NCBI GenBank assembly: GCA_020831965.1
Contig: JAFIFP010000010.1
Coordinates: forward strand, 1-64,000
Source: Idiomarina sp.
Lineage (GTDB): Bacteria; Pseudomonadota; Gammaproteobacteria; Enterobacterales; Alteromonadaceae
DNA length: 64,000 nt
Direction of reading: 5' to 3'
A program made the position numbers and the translations under genes. The notes under the pieces are model-generated. The model did no database searches, had not been told where the DNA came from, and saw only the letters and a program-made list of their open reading frames with translations. How positions within the stretch are numbered: the stretch's first letter is position 1; each line of letters starts with the position of its first letter. Shown in pieces: positions 13,990 to 22,340 of the stretch.

Positions 13990-16344
13990 TTATGTTTCAG
14001 TGCCTGAGCTCTTCGGCTCTGGACTGAACTTGCTGTATTCAAATGTGCTCAACCATGACTCAAGATCTACCGCAGTCATTGGTTTGCTAATGTAATACCC
14101 TTGCAGCACATCACATTGATGCACTGCTAATTCGTGCCACACTTCAGCTGTTTCCACGCCTTCAGCCACCACTTTCAAACCTAAGCGATGTGCCAAATCA
14201 ATGGTCGACGAAACTATGGTTTGATCATCTTTATTGGTATCCAGCTCCATCACAAAAGCACGGTCGATCTTCAATTCATCCGCCGGTAATTTACGTAATT
14301 GTGACAAAGACGAATACCCCGTGCCGTAGTCGTCTATTGCGACGCCAATTCCTCGAACACGCAAGGCCTCCAGAAGTTGCACAGCAACAACTGGATCTTG
14401 CATCACTGCGCTTTCTGTTACTTCTACGGTAAGGGCTTCAAACGGCACTTGATGGTGCTCTAAAAGAGCAAAGATATGTTCTGCTAAATCGCTGTCCACT
14501 AGATCTGCTGCAGACAAATTCACAGATAACGCAATATCAAAGTCTTTACGGCGCCACTCAGCTAGCTGCTCAATTGTGCGCGCTAAAATCCAATGGGTGA
14601 TCAGGCTAATTTCCCCCGACTGTTCTGCTAGCGGAATAAACTCAACGGGGCTAATAAACCCAAGCTGCGGATGTTGCCACCGAATCAACGCTTCAACACC
14701 CGACACGGCCTGCTTCTCTAAGCTAATTTGTGGCTGATACACCACCGACAAGCCATTGTCTGCAACTGCGTCCGCAAGTGCCGCTGAGACCGCCAATTTA
14801 CGCATATGTGGCTCGTCTTCGCCCGCTTGATATACACCAAAGTCTTTACGCTCGCCGCGAGCCTGAATGCGGGCAAATTGCGCACGCCGCAACAAGGTAT
14901 CTAGGTCTTCACCTGAATGTGGATAGTGCGCAATACCGGCCGACAAATGAATGTTGTAACTCAGCCCATCTAACCGCAGCGGCGTGTTAGTAATTGAAAG
15001 AATCTGAGGAATACTTTGTACCGTTCGTTGCTCGTTACCACGCAGTACCATCACAAATTCATCGCCGTGCAAACGTGCAGGCCAAAGATCCAGACTTGCC
15101 AGCTCTTGCAGGCGCTTGGCCAAAACAATTAACAGCTGGTCACAAATTGTCTGACCAAACATGTCATTGAGCTGTTTAAAGTTATCGAGATTAAGAATGA
15201 GCAAACCAAACGGCTCCCCCTTCTCAAACAAGTCGCCCACGAAGCGACCTAAATAACGTCGGTTAGGTAAGTCCGTAAGTAAATCGTGGTCTGACTGATG
15301 AGAAATTCGCTGCTCACGCCCGGAAATCGCCACCTGCATCTGATTAAAGCTGGTGGCCAGCTGACCGAGTTCATCTTTTGAACCATATTCCACATGCGTG
15401 TCATAACGTCCGCGGGCAATACGCTTGGCTGCGTCAGCCAACATGCGCACCGGCTCCACCACTTGCCGTCCGGTGATCAAAGCCACCAGAATGGTCGCGA
15501 TTAAGGTAAATAGTGACACCACGACTAATTGTTTTCTTAGTGGCGTGAAGGGCGCGGAAGCCTCCGGCACTGAGGCTGACAAAAGCACCCGCAACTGAGC
15601 ATTAGGAGAGAGTTGATCATAACTACCAGCCAATAGGTCGATCCACTTACCACGCAGCTCGGTCTCTTTTAACCAACGCGTAAGTTCAGGCTCTGCCAAT
15701 ACCGCTTCATACAAGCCCGCTTTTGTGAGTGACTCAGAAGATGTAACGACCAGCATGCCTTCACCAGACATGCTAGCAACGAAGCTGATTTGCGTATTGG
15801 TTAACTGCTGAAGTTCACTCGCAAGCTGGTTATCAACCACAAACCCGAGTAAAACCAGCGCAATCAAATGGGGCGCACGCACGGGTACTGCTACAAGCTG
15901 ATAGATTTCCCCTTCCACCACAATCATGCCGAAATCCGCATCACTGCGGCCTTGGCCAAGTCGTAACAATGCATCTGGCTCATCGATTTCATGGGTACTG
16001 ACAATGACCTCACCGGTGGGTGACAATAAGGTAATGAGATCAGCTTCCATGCGCTGGCCGTGGTTAACTAGCGCGCTCAGTATGGTGTTTTCGTCTGCTG
16101 AGGCGACCGCTTGGCGAAAACCAAAGTCGTCAGCCAAGACAGCTGCTGACTGCGTTAACTGAGTTTCTCGTAACTCGAGAAGCTGCAAGAATACCCGCTC
16201 ACTCACCCCAAGTTCGCGGTCAATATTGCTCTGCACGCTCGTGTTCGTGGCCCACAGAATGGCAAAAATAACGATGCCCAGTGACACTGCAACCAGTCCA
16301 CTGAGTAGCAACAATAGGCGTGCTCGGAAACTAATTCCCGCCAC
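13990..16344 (-). CDS. Membrane GGDEF-EAL protein with extracytoplasmic sensor and HAMP
   Basis: A 784-residue protein: a membrane helix near 7-31, a periplasmic sensor region of about 245 residues, a second helix near 278-298, HAMP, a GGDEF domain (about 370-515) and an EAL domain (about 530-775). The GGDEF signature reads RLHGDEF, with His in place of the first Gly, so cyclase activity is doubtful. The EAL domain keeps VEALIRW, NLSA, EVTES, IDDYGTGYSS, LKIDRAF, AEGVET and QGYY, so it should hydrolyse cyclic di-GMP. The start is GTG with AGGAG 8 bases before. It overlaps the upstream cupredoxin-like gene by 14 bases, indicating translational coupling. Confidence 0.9.
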   Translation of the reverse strand: MAGISFRARLLLLLSGLVAVSLGIVIFAILWATNTSVQSNIDRELGVSERVFLQLLELRETQLTQSAAVLADDFGFRQAVASADENTILSALVNHGQRMEADLITLLSPTGEVIVSTHEIDEPDALLRLGQGRSDADFGMIVVEGEIYQLVAVPVRAPHLIALVLLGFVVDNQLASELQQLTNTQISFVASMSGEGMLVVTSSESLTKAGLYEAVLAEPELTRWLKETELRGKWIDLLAGSYDQLSPNAQLRVLLSASVPEASAPFTPLRKQLVVVSLFTLIATILVALITGRQVVEPVRMLADAAKRIARGRYDTHVEYGSKDELGQLATSFNQMQVAISGREQRISHQSDHDLLTDLPNRRYLGRFVGDLFEKGEPFGLLILNLDNFKQLNDMFGQTICDQLLIVLAKRLQELASLDLWPARLHGDEFVMVLRGNEQRTVQSIPQILSITNTPLRLDGLSYNIHLSAGIAHYPHSGEDLDTLLRRAQFARIQARGERKDFGVYQAGEDEPHMRKLAVSAALADAVADNGLSVVYQPQISLEKQAVSGVEALIRWQHPQLGFISPVEFIPLAEQSGEISLITHWILARTIEQLAEWRRKDFDIALSVNLSAADLVDSDLAEHIFALLEHHQVPFEALTVEVTESAVMQDPVVAVQLLEALRVRGIGVAIDDYGTGYSSLSQLRKLPADELKIDRAFVMELDTNKDDQTIVSSTIDLAHRLGLKVVAEGVETAEVWHELAVHQCDVLQGYYISKPMTAVDLESWLSTFEYSKFSPEPKSSGTET

Positions 16345-17002
16345 GAATTACTCTCCTACGAAATCGCGATTCAAGTTCAGACTGCCGCGCTTCAGGCGGC
16401 GGTGTGACGTCCAACTGTATCGAGTCACTAGTAAAAGAGAAGGGTACCGGCTGCTGACCCGCGTTCAACATCCAAGCATGCCACAAGTACCAGTCACCAC
16501 CGTTCTCTTCACTCACAAAACTCTCGGGGAGTGCCAGTTGTCCCTCCGCACTCGAGCGTGCGGCCTCACCTGCCCCGACTAAGATATAACCTTCCATTTG
16601 ATCGTGAATATTACAGCCTACAACGACGACACCTTGCATGGGGAAATCCACATCCGGCGATTCACCTGCAGAATAAAGTTAAAGTTCGAACACCTTAGGC
16701 TTAGAAAAAGAATACACATGGTGACGGACGTTATCGCTATTTGGAAAAGCAACTAAATCGCCTTGTTGTATAACCAAAAGTTGCGGTGAAAACTGTCGAT
16801 TGACCTGATCCATAATATGCTGCTTGGGCACCTGTCGACGGTCATTATCAGTAGTAAAACGAATAAGAACCGCGTCTTTCAATGCACTTCCTTCGGCATC
16901 TACAATGGTCACAGTTTGAGGCTCTGCAATAGCGTTCGACATGGCGGCAAGAGTCACCATTACAAAACTAATACCCAGTTTGTACAGCCTTCTTAATAGC
17001 AT
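16331..17002 (-). pseudogene. Cupredoxin-like (methylamine-utilisation type) protein, one in-frame stop
   Basis: A single 224-codon frame is interrupted by one TAA (plus-strand 16679-16681). Before it: a signal peptide (to about AIAEPQ) and an N-terminal domain ending LVAFPNSDNVRHHVYSFSKP then KVFEL. After it, in frame: LYSAGESPDVDFPMQGVVVV then GCNIHDQMEGYILV. The family reads FELKLYSG here, so AAA became TAA. The His of VRHHVYS, Cys of GCNIHD and its His are the expected copper ligands. The protein would be a periplasmic copper-binding protein. GGAG precedes the ATG by 7 bases. As it stands only the first 107 residues are made. Confidence 0.8.
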
Positions 17003-17057
17003 TCGATTACTCCCAATATACTACTCCCATAGTTAACCTTGCACGTTGAAAAATCAA

Positions 17058-17111
17058 ACGTAAACTTATCTTTTACCCCCTCTAACGTAAACTTATCTTT
17101 TACCCCCTCTA
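17058..17111. repeat. Perfect 27-base tandem duplication
   Basis: Two identical 27-base units (17058-17084 and 17085-17111), each beginning ACGTAAAC and ending CCCCCTCTA, directly abut in the 229-base gap between the divergent cupredoxin-like gene and fumC. The rest of the gap is AT-rich upstream sequence for both genes; I see no certain promoter in it. Confidence 0.85.
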
Positions 17112-17231
17112 GAGCGTAAAGGTTCACAATGTTACCGTAAGGATTAACAGTTGAGTGTGAACGCGAAGAAGCCGTTACACTGTTATTTCAGGATTAAGTT
17201 TTAGACGCACACAAAGGAAGGGCCAGAAAAC

Positions 17232-18605
17232 ATGACGCAATTTCGCACAGAAAAAGACAGCATGGGCAGCGTGCAAGTCCCCGACGATGCTTTATATGGT
17301 GCGCAGACGCAACGCGCCGTTGATAACTTTAAGTTAAGCGAACTGACCTTACCTTTTGCCTTTATTCGCGCCGTCAGTCTGATTAAATACTGTGCCGCCG
17401 AAGCCAATGCTGAGCTCGGCCTGTTACCCCGCAATAAAGCTGACGCCATTATGCAAGCCGCACTCGAGGTCTTTGAAGGCCGCTGGCAACAACAGTTTCC
17501 CGTAGACGTTTTTCAAACCGGTTCGGGCACCAGCACCAACATGAATGTCAATGAGGTGCTTGCTACGTTAGCAACGCGATATAGCGGTATCACCATTCAT
17601 CCCAATGACGATGTGAACCTCGGACAAAGCAGTAATGACGTAATTCCCACGGCAATTCAATTAAGTGCTGCTCGGCGGATTACTCGCAAACTCCTGCCCG
17701 CGTTGCAGCATTTGCGCAGTGTGATTGACCACAAAGGCGAACAATACCGTCATGTGGTTAAAACGGGGCGGACTCACTTAATGGACGCAATGCCACTGAC
17801 GGTGCAACAAGAACTGTCCGCGTGGAGCTTTCAAATTCAGCAGGCAGAAGAACGTCTCACCTCGCTGTTGCCCCAATTACGGGCGCTGCCGCAAGGTGGT
17901 ACTGCGGTTGGTACGGGCGTCAATTGCCATCCTGACTTTGCTCAACGCTTCTGCGCCAGCCTAAGTGCTTTTACAGAACAAGAGTACACACCCTCCGCCA
18001 ATCCCTTTGCGGGGATAGCGGGCCAAGACGTTGCGGTCGCAACATCTGGCTCAATGACCTCACTGGCAACTGCCATGATGAAGATCAGTAATGACCTACG
18101 TTGGATGAACAGTGGCCCATTGGCTGGGCTAGGTGAGATTCAGCTCCAAGCCTTGCAACCCGGCTCGAGCATTATGCCAGGTAAAGTGAATCCGGTGATT
18201 CCTGAAGCGGTGTGTATGGCTTGCGCGCAAGTACTTGGCAACCACACGACTATTAGCGTTGCAGGTCAGTCCGGCAACTATCAACTCAACGTCATGCTGC
18301 CTTTGATTGCCTATAATTTATTACAGAGCATTGAGCTGATTACGCATAGTGCCTATGCCCTCGCCGACCAAGCGATCGCAGATTTTCAATTGCAAGAAGA
18401 CAACCTAAAACATGCGTTAACTCGTAACCCAATCTTAGTGACCGCACTCAATGCTGCGATTGGCTACAACAACGCGGCGGAAATTGCGAAAAAAGCCTAT
18501 GCCGAGAATCGGCCTGTAATCGACGTTGCAGCGGAACTCACTGAACTGTCACGCGACGAACTTGAACGCTTGCTCGATCCGGCAAACCTGACTCAACCAC
18601 GCTAA
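17232..18605 (+). CDS. fumC: Class II fumarase
   Basis: A 457-residue cytosolic enzyme of the TCA cycle that interconverts fumarate and malate without an iron-sulphur cluster. Landmarks: EKDSMGSVQVPDDALYGAQT, TGSGTSTNMNVNEV, GQSSNDVIPTA, the catalytic His of KTGRTHLMDA, and the superfamily signature GSSIMPGKVNP (about 318-328) with its mobile loop. Length and motifs are normal. It is followed 16 bases later by a dehydrogenase gene on the same strand. Confidence 0.97.
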   Translation: MTQFRTEKDSMGSVQVPDDALYGAQTQRAVDNFKLSELTLPFAFIRAVSLIKYCAAEANAELGLLPRNKADAIMQAALEVFEGRWQQQFPVDVFQTGSGTSTNMNVNEVLATLATRYSGITIHPNDDVNLGQSSNDVIPTAIQLSAARRITRKLLPALQHLRSVIDHKGEQYRHVVKTGRTHLMDAMPLTVQQELSAWSFQIQQAEERLTSLLPQLRALPQGGTAVGTGVNCHPDFAQRFCASLSAFTEQEYTPSANPFAGIAGQDVAVATSGSMTSLATAMMKISNDLRWMNSGPLAGLGEIQLQALQPGSSIMPGKVNPVIPEAVCMACAQVLGNHTTISVAGQSGNYQLNVMLPLIAYNLLQSIELITHSAYALADQAIADFQLQEDNLKHALTRNPILVTALNAAIGYNNAAEIAKKAYAENRPVIDVAAELTELSRDELERLLDPANLTQPR

Positions 18606-18621
18606 CTGAAAGGGAGATATT

Positions 18622-19290
18622 ATGACTCAGCATGTTTTGATTACCGGCGCCAACCGCGGTATTGGGCTCGCCCTCACAGAGCAATACGCAAAGGCGGGTT
18701 TTCAAGTATGGGCGGTCTGCCGTAAACCATCGACTGAGTTGCAGGCCATCGAAGGCATTCAGATCATCGATGGTGTGGATGTGACCGACAGCGAAGCAGT
18801 TCACATGATTCAAAATCAACTGGCAGACACACAGCTCGACATCCTGATTCAAAACGCTGGAGTGCTCAGTCGAGAGTCGGCCGATGACGCACCCGCGGGA
18901 GCCATACGCAAACAATTTGAGATCAACGCACTCGCCCCACTCCTGTTGACCTTGGGGTTGCGTAAAAACTTGGGCGCTGGCAGCAAGGTTGCGCTCATTA
19001 CGAGTCGCATGGGTTCACTCACAGATAATGGGAGTGGTGGTTACTATGGCTATCGCATGTCCAAAGCCGCACTGAATGCCGCAGGTGTCTCACTCTCGCA
19101 TGATTTAAAAGCGGATAAGATCGCTGTGGCCCTTCTTCACCCTGGCTTTGTACAAACCGACATGGTGAATCATGCCGGTGATATCAGCGCCAATGAGGCG
19201 GCTCAGCGGCTGCGCCAGCGTATTCACGAATTGACCCTCGAAAACTCGGGCTCATTCTGGCATAGCAATGGTGAGATTTTGCCTTGGTAA
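18622..19290 (+). CDS. Short-chain dehydrogenase/reductase
   Basis: A 222-residue classical SDR. The N-terminal TGANRGIGLAL binds NAD(P); NAG (LIQNAGVLS) and the catalytic Ser (ITSRMGS), Tyr and Lys (YYGYRMSKAAL) are present. It ends PW like CsgA/carbonyl-reductase-type SDRs. The substrate is unknown. GGGAGAT precedes the ATG, and the gene is probably co-transcribed with fumC. Confidence 0.88.
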   Translation: MTQHVLITGANRGIGLALTEQYAKAGFQVWAVCRKPSTELQAIEGIQIIDGVDVTDSEAVHMIQNQLADTQLDILIQNAGVLSRESADDAPAGAIRKQFEINALAPLLLTLGLRKNLGAGSKVALITSRMGSLTDNGSGGYYGYRMSKAALNAAGVSLSHDLKADKIAVALLHPGFVQTDMVNHAGDISANEAAQRLRQRIHELTLENSGSFWHSNGEILPW

Positions 19291-19373
19291 CTCTCGATTT
19301 GGTGCAGAATTCGCCAAAGTAGTGCTTTTTTGAACAAACGCGCGGTCATTACCGCTTTTTTTCCGAAAAGGTG

Positions 19374-19402
19374 TTGACGGGCGGGGCGTGGATTCGCATA
19401 AT
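19374..19402 (+). promoter_or_regulatory. Promoter of the tRNA operon
   Basis: TTGACG, 17 bases, CATAAT, followed by a GC-rich discriminator (ACGCGCCGCG). That discriminator is typical of stable-RNA promoters under stringent control. The first tRNA begins 44 bases downstream of the -10 box. Confidence 0.8.
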
Positions 19403-19445
19403 ACGCGCCGCGCTGAGATGCAGTTTTAGAACACTTCAGTGGCAT

Positions 19446-19522
19446 GGCTACGTAGCTCAGTTGGTTAGAGCACATCACTCATAATGATGGGGTCGCAGGT
19501 TCGAATCCCGCCGTAGCCACCA
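19446..19522 (+). tRNA. tRNA-Met (CAT), elongator
   Basis: 77 bases including an encoded CCA. Acceptor GGCTACG / CGTAGCC is fully paired and the anticodon loop is CTCATAA. It has a paired first base and lacks the three G-C anticodon-stem pairs of the initiator, so it is the elongator. Confidence 0.95.
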
Positions 19523-19534
19523 GCTTTAAATGAT

Positions 19535-19619
19535 GCGGACGTGGTGGAATTGGTAGACACGCTGGATTTAGGTTCCAGTGCCTCACGGTGTGAGAGTTCG
19601 AGTCTCTCCGTCCGCACCA
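19535..19619 (+). tRNA. tRNA-Leu (TAG)
   Basis: 85 bases with CCA. Acceptor GCGGACG / CGTCCGC, anticodon stem CTGGA / TCCAG, loop TTTAGGT, and a long variable arm (CCTCACGGTGTGAG region) as in class II tRNAs. Confidence 0.95.
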
Positions 19620-19640
19620 ACTAATACGATTCTTCGTTGT

Positions 19641-19715
19641 TGGGGTATAGCCAAGTGGTAAGGCAGCGGGTTTTGATCCCGCCATTCCCAGGTTCGAATC
19701 CTGGTACCCCAGCCA
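19641..19715 (+). tRNA. tRNA-Gln (TTG), copy 1
   Basis: 75 bases with CCA. Acceptor TGGGGTA / TACCCCA, anticodon TTG in loop TTTTGAT. Identical to the next copy. Confidence 0.95.
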
Positions 19716-19767
19716 TTTTCTCGCTTACTCTTGAAATTGGTTATCACGAAAATCCGTACAAGACTGC

Positions 19768-19842
19768 TGGGGTATAGCCAAGTGGTAAGGCAGCGGGTTT
19801 TGATCCCGCCATTCCCAGGTTCGAATCCTGGTACCCCAGCCA
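19768..19842 (+). tRNA. tRNA-Gln (TTG), copy 2
   Basis: Sequence identical to the copy at 19641, including CCA. The spacers around the two copies differ, so the duplication is old or only the gene is kept identical. Confidence 0.95.
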
Positions 19843-19848
19843 TATTTT

Positions 19849-19964
19849 GCCCCTCGGATTGCGGTGGTGGCGGAATTGGTAGACGCGCTAGCTTCAGGTG
19901 CTAGTGTCCGAAAGGACGTGGGGGTTCAAGTCCCCCCCTCCGCACCAATCCGGGGCATATTTTT
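19849..19964 (+). terminator. Stem enclosing the last tRNA, followed by a T run
   Basis: GCCCCTCGGATT just before the tRNA pairs with AATCCGGGGC just after it (one bulged T), extending the acceptor stem by about ten pairs, and ATATTTTT follows. The right arm plus T run may end the transcript. The pairing would also mark both tRNA ends for processing. Confidence 0.5.
19861..19947 (+). tRNA. tRNA-Leu (CAG)
   Basis: 87 bases with CCA. Anticodon stem CTAGC / GCTAG, loop TTCAGGT, long variable arm, T stem of five G-C pairs. The acceptor GCGGTGG / CCTCCGC has one T-T mismatch at the fifth pair. It is the last tRNA of the operon. Confidence 0.93.
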
Positions 19965-20026
19965 CAACCTCCCCCGTTTCTTTCTACTCCAATACTCACA
20001 ATGTCCATTGCTTGAAGCTATATCAG

Positions 20027-21187
20027 TTAGCCTTTCCAGCGTGCGCCTGCGTAATAGCTTACCCAACGTTTGGCTATTGAATGAGGTTGCGCCAGCGCCA
20101 AACCAAGACGTCGAGCAACTTGCAGTAATGGATTCTGGCTCCGAAAAATTCGTGACACTGAATGTAGCGATTGCCCCATTAACAAGTTATCCAACTGACG
20201 CTGCCGTAGCTTTCGCTCCAATCTCGCCCAGCTAAACTCGCCATCAAGACAAGTCATGAGTGCATGCACATCGCGCAAACCAAGGTTCACGCCCTGCCCG
20301 GCGAGCGGATGAATGCTATGTGCGGCGTCACCAAGTAGTACCACCCGACTGTCTGGCTCACTATAACGCAAGGCATGTTGCTGCTTGAGCGGGAAGTGGC
20401 CGAATGACTGCACCTCAAAAGGACCAATAGTCGACGTAAAATGTTCTCTCATGTATTCCGCCACCTGCTGCTCATCAGCAGTCAGTGTTTTGAGCATTGG
20501 TGTATCGGCATAAACAATGAGGCAGGCGTCATGCAAGGACAAGGGCAACAACGCATGAATGACCTTCCCTTGAAAACGCTGCCACGTGCGCGTGGGCAGC
20601 AACGCCTCAGTTCTCACATTCACCAAGAGGCACCGCTCGTGATAGGCATTTCCCGCCACACCAATTCCACTCAGTGCCCGCACCTTGGAATTGGCACCAT
20701 CACAACCCAAGAGTACTTCATAAGGAATCACCCTATCGTTGCTGAGCGTAACCGTTTTTGCGCTTGCATCGAGCGCCGCAATTGCCGCCGGCACAATCTC
20801 AGCATTTGGGTATTCCGACAAGGTATCGAGCAATGCCTGCTGTAACACCGCATTCTCGACCATGTACCCAAGCGGTTGATCGCTACCGTTATCAGACGCC
20901 GAAAACTCTAACCACTCGGACTGTCCCTCAGTCACCGCGAGCTCCGTGAATGGATTCACGCGCATCGCTTCGACTCGTGACCATGCGGTCAGCGTTTGCA
21001 GCATGCTGACATTGTCTAAGGTAATAGCTGAAATTCTCAGGTCATACGGTGCTTCGGGAACAAAGCTTGGCGCTGGTGCTGGTTCCAAGACTTTTACCGA
21101 CCGTCCTGTTCGAGCTACCGCGAGTGCCGCCGCCGCGCCAACCATTCCACCGCCAGCGATTACCCATGTTGGGTGTTCTGTATGCAT
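20027..21187 (-). CDS. ubiF: Ubiquinone-biosynthesis FAD hydroxylase, UbiF-like
   Basis: A 386-residue flavoprotein of the UbiH/UbiF/COQ6 family. The Rossmann motif WVIAGGGMVGAAAALAVAR binds FAD; LLGCDGANSKVR is the middle DG motif; VVLLGDAAHSIHPLAGQGVN is the C-terminal GD motif. The family hydroxylates the quinone ring. UbiF rather than UbiH is chosen because it lies between a Met-Leu-Gln tRNA operon and miaB, exactly as in E. coli. It faces the EamA gene divergently. Confidence 0.85.
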   Translation of the reverse strand: MHTEHPTWVIAGGGMVGAAAALAVARTGRSVKVLEPAPAPSFVPEAPYDLRISAITLDNVSMLQTLTAWSRVEAMRVNPFTELAVTEGQSEWLEFSASDNGSDQPLGYMVENAVLQQALLDTLSEYPNAEIVPAAIAALDASAKTVTLSNDRVIPYEVLLGCDGANSKVRALSGIGVAGNAYHERCLLVNVRTEALLPTRTWQRFQGKVIHALLPLSLHDACLIVYADTPMLKTLTADEQQVAEYMREHFTSTIGPFEVQSFGHFPLKQQHALRYSEPDSRVVLLGDAAHSIHPLAGQGVNLGLRDVHALMTCLDGEFSWARLERKLRQRQLDNLLMGQSLHSVSRIFRSQNPLLQVARRLGLALAQPHSIAKRWVSYYAGARWKG

Positions 21188-21355
21188 ACTGAGTACACCG
21201 AGAATTGTCTTTAATAACGCCTATTATGCCACAGCAATTCTTTGATGTGTGCTAGACTCCGCAGCATTGATGAGGTTGTTTTTAGCGTTATTTTTTCACC
21301 TGTTCTGGCGTTTTTTTGGTGTCAGCCTTCGCTAAGAATCTAAGAGGGTCCATTT

Positions 21356-22219
21356 CTGAATCCGGTCATTGTCGCGTCGCTATTTATTCTTGCTGCGGAA
21401 CTCTGTTTTGCTGGCACGAGTGCGCTCGTAAAACACCTGTCAGGCGATGTCCCCTTTCAACACTTAGTGTTTTTCCGTAATTTCTTCGCTTTCATTGTGT
21501 TGCTCCCTTGGCTGTATCGCAAAGGCCCGGCTGCACTCAAAACCACCCGATGGGGGCTACATCTTCTGCGTGCAATTGCGGGCATTGCCGCCATGTATTT
21601 GTTCTTCTTGGTGATCGCCAACGTGCCACTTGCTCAGGCAACGCTTGTCCTCTTAATGGCCCCCTTCTTTATTCCAATCATTGCCTGGTTCTGGCTTAAA
21701 GAGCGTATTTCCCGCCGCCTACTAGTTGCGATTCTGTTTGGTTTCTGTGGCGTACTCGTGTTTTTAAACCCACTTTCAGCTCCCTTTGAGCTCATGATTG
21801 GCCTTGCGCTTATCGCTGCAGTACTGGCGGCTTTCACGAAAACAGTCATCCGCCAACTCGCAACCACAGAGTCTTCCGGGAAAATTGTATTCTTCTTCTC
21901 TGGACTCGCGACAGTCGGCTCGGCTCTACCGGTGCTATTGGCTTGGCAATCCCTCGAACTGCATTTATGGCTGCTTATTATGGGCATGGGCGCCTTAGCG
22001 GTCAGCGGACAACTCCTAATGACCCGTGCATTTAGCATGGCGAGCCCCTCGCAAGTAGGCGTCTTCACTTACAGCTCCGTCATTTTTGCGGCCCTGCTTG
22101 GTTACTTCATTTGGGGCGAGCTCATCACTTGGCACATGCTCGTCGGCTCCGCCATTATCATCGCCGCAGGCTATTTGGCCTTGCAGCGAAACCGAGTGAA
22201 CCCAAACCTTACAACTTGA
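21356..22219 (+). CDS. EamA/DMT-family transporter with probable CTG start
   Basis: From CTG 21356 the product has 287 residues and ten predicted helices in two EamA halves, the normal family size. The first ATG-like option, GTG 21467, would remove helix 1 (PVIVASLFILAAELCFAGTS) and part of helix 2. An in-frame TAA at 21341-21343 bars any start further up, and AGAGGG stands 7 bases before the CTG, so CTG is favoured. Later landmarks are PLAQATLVLLMAPFFIPI and the second-half QLLMTRAFSMASPSQVGVFT. It would export small metabolites; the substrate is unknown. Loss of a former ATG is an alternative reading. Confidence 0.8.
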   Translation: MNPVIVASLFILAAELCFAGTSALVKHLSGDVPFQHLVFFRNFFAFIVLLPWLYRKGPAALKTTRWGLHLLRAIAGIAAMYLFFLVIANVPLAQATLVLLMAPFFIPIIAWFWLKERISRRLLVAILFGFCGVLVFLNPLSAPFELMIGLALIAAVLAAFTKTVIRQLATTESSGKIVFFFSGLATVGSALPVLLAWQSLELHLWLLIMGMGALAVSGQLLMTRAFSMASPSQVGVFTYSSVIFAALLGYFIWGELITWHMLVGSAIIIAAGYLALQRNRVNPNLTT

Positions 22220-22340
22220 GTTCTAGCATCGGCACCCTGAACGCGTTAAAATATGCGCCCTTTTCGGGCAAGTAAGTCGCAACGGAACGAATAGTCGAGC
22301 GAGTTTCTTTAAGCGAATATGAGAGCGAGTGAGTAAGCGA

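Noticed and set aside
1097-16681. Alternative genetic code with TAA as a sense codon, suggested by two in-frame TAA
   Set aside because: TAA ends many intact housekeeping genes in the window at their normal length, so the code is standard.
19479-19843. Minus-strand frames across the tRNA cluster that resemble common annotated hypothetical proteins
   Set aside because: They are antisense translations of tRNA genes; the Gln tRNA repeat produces the repeated peptide.
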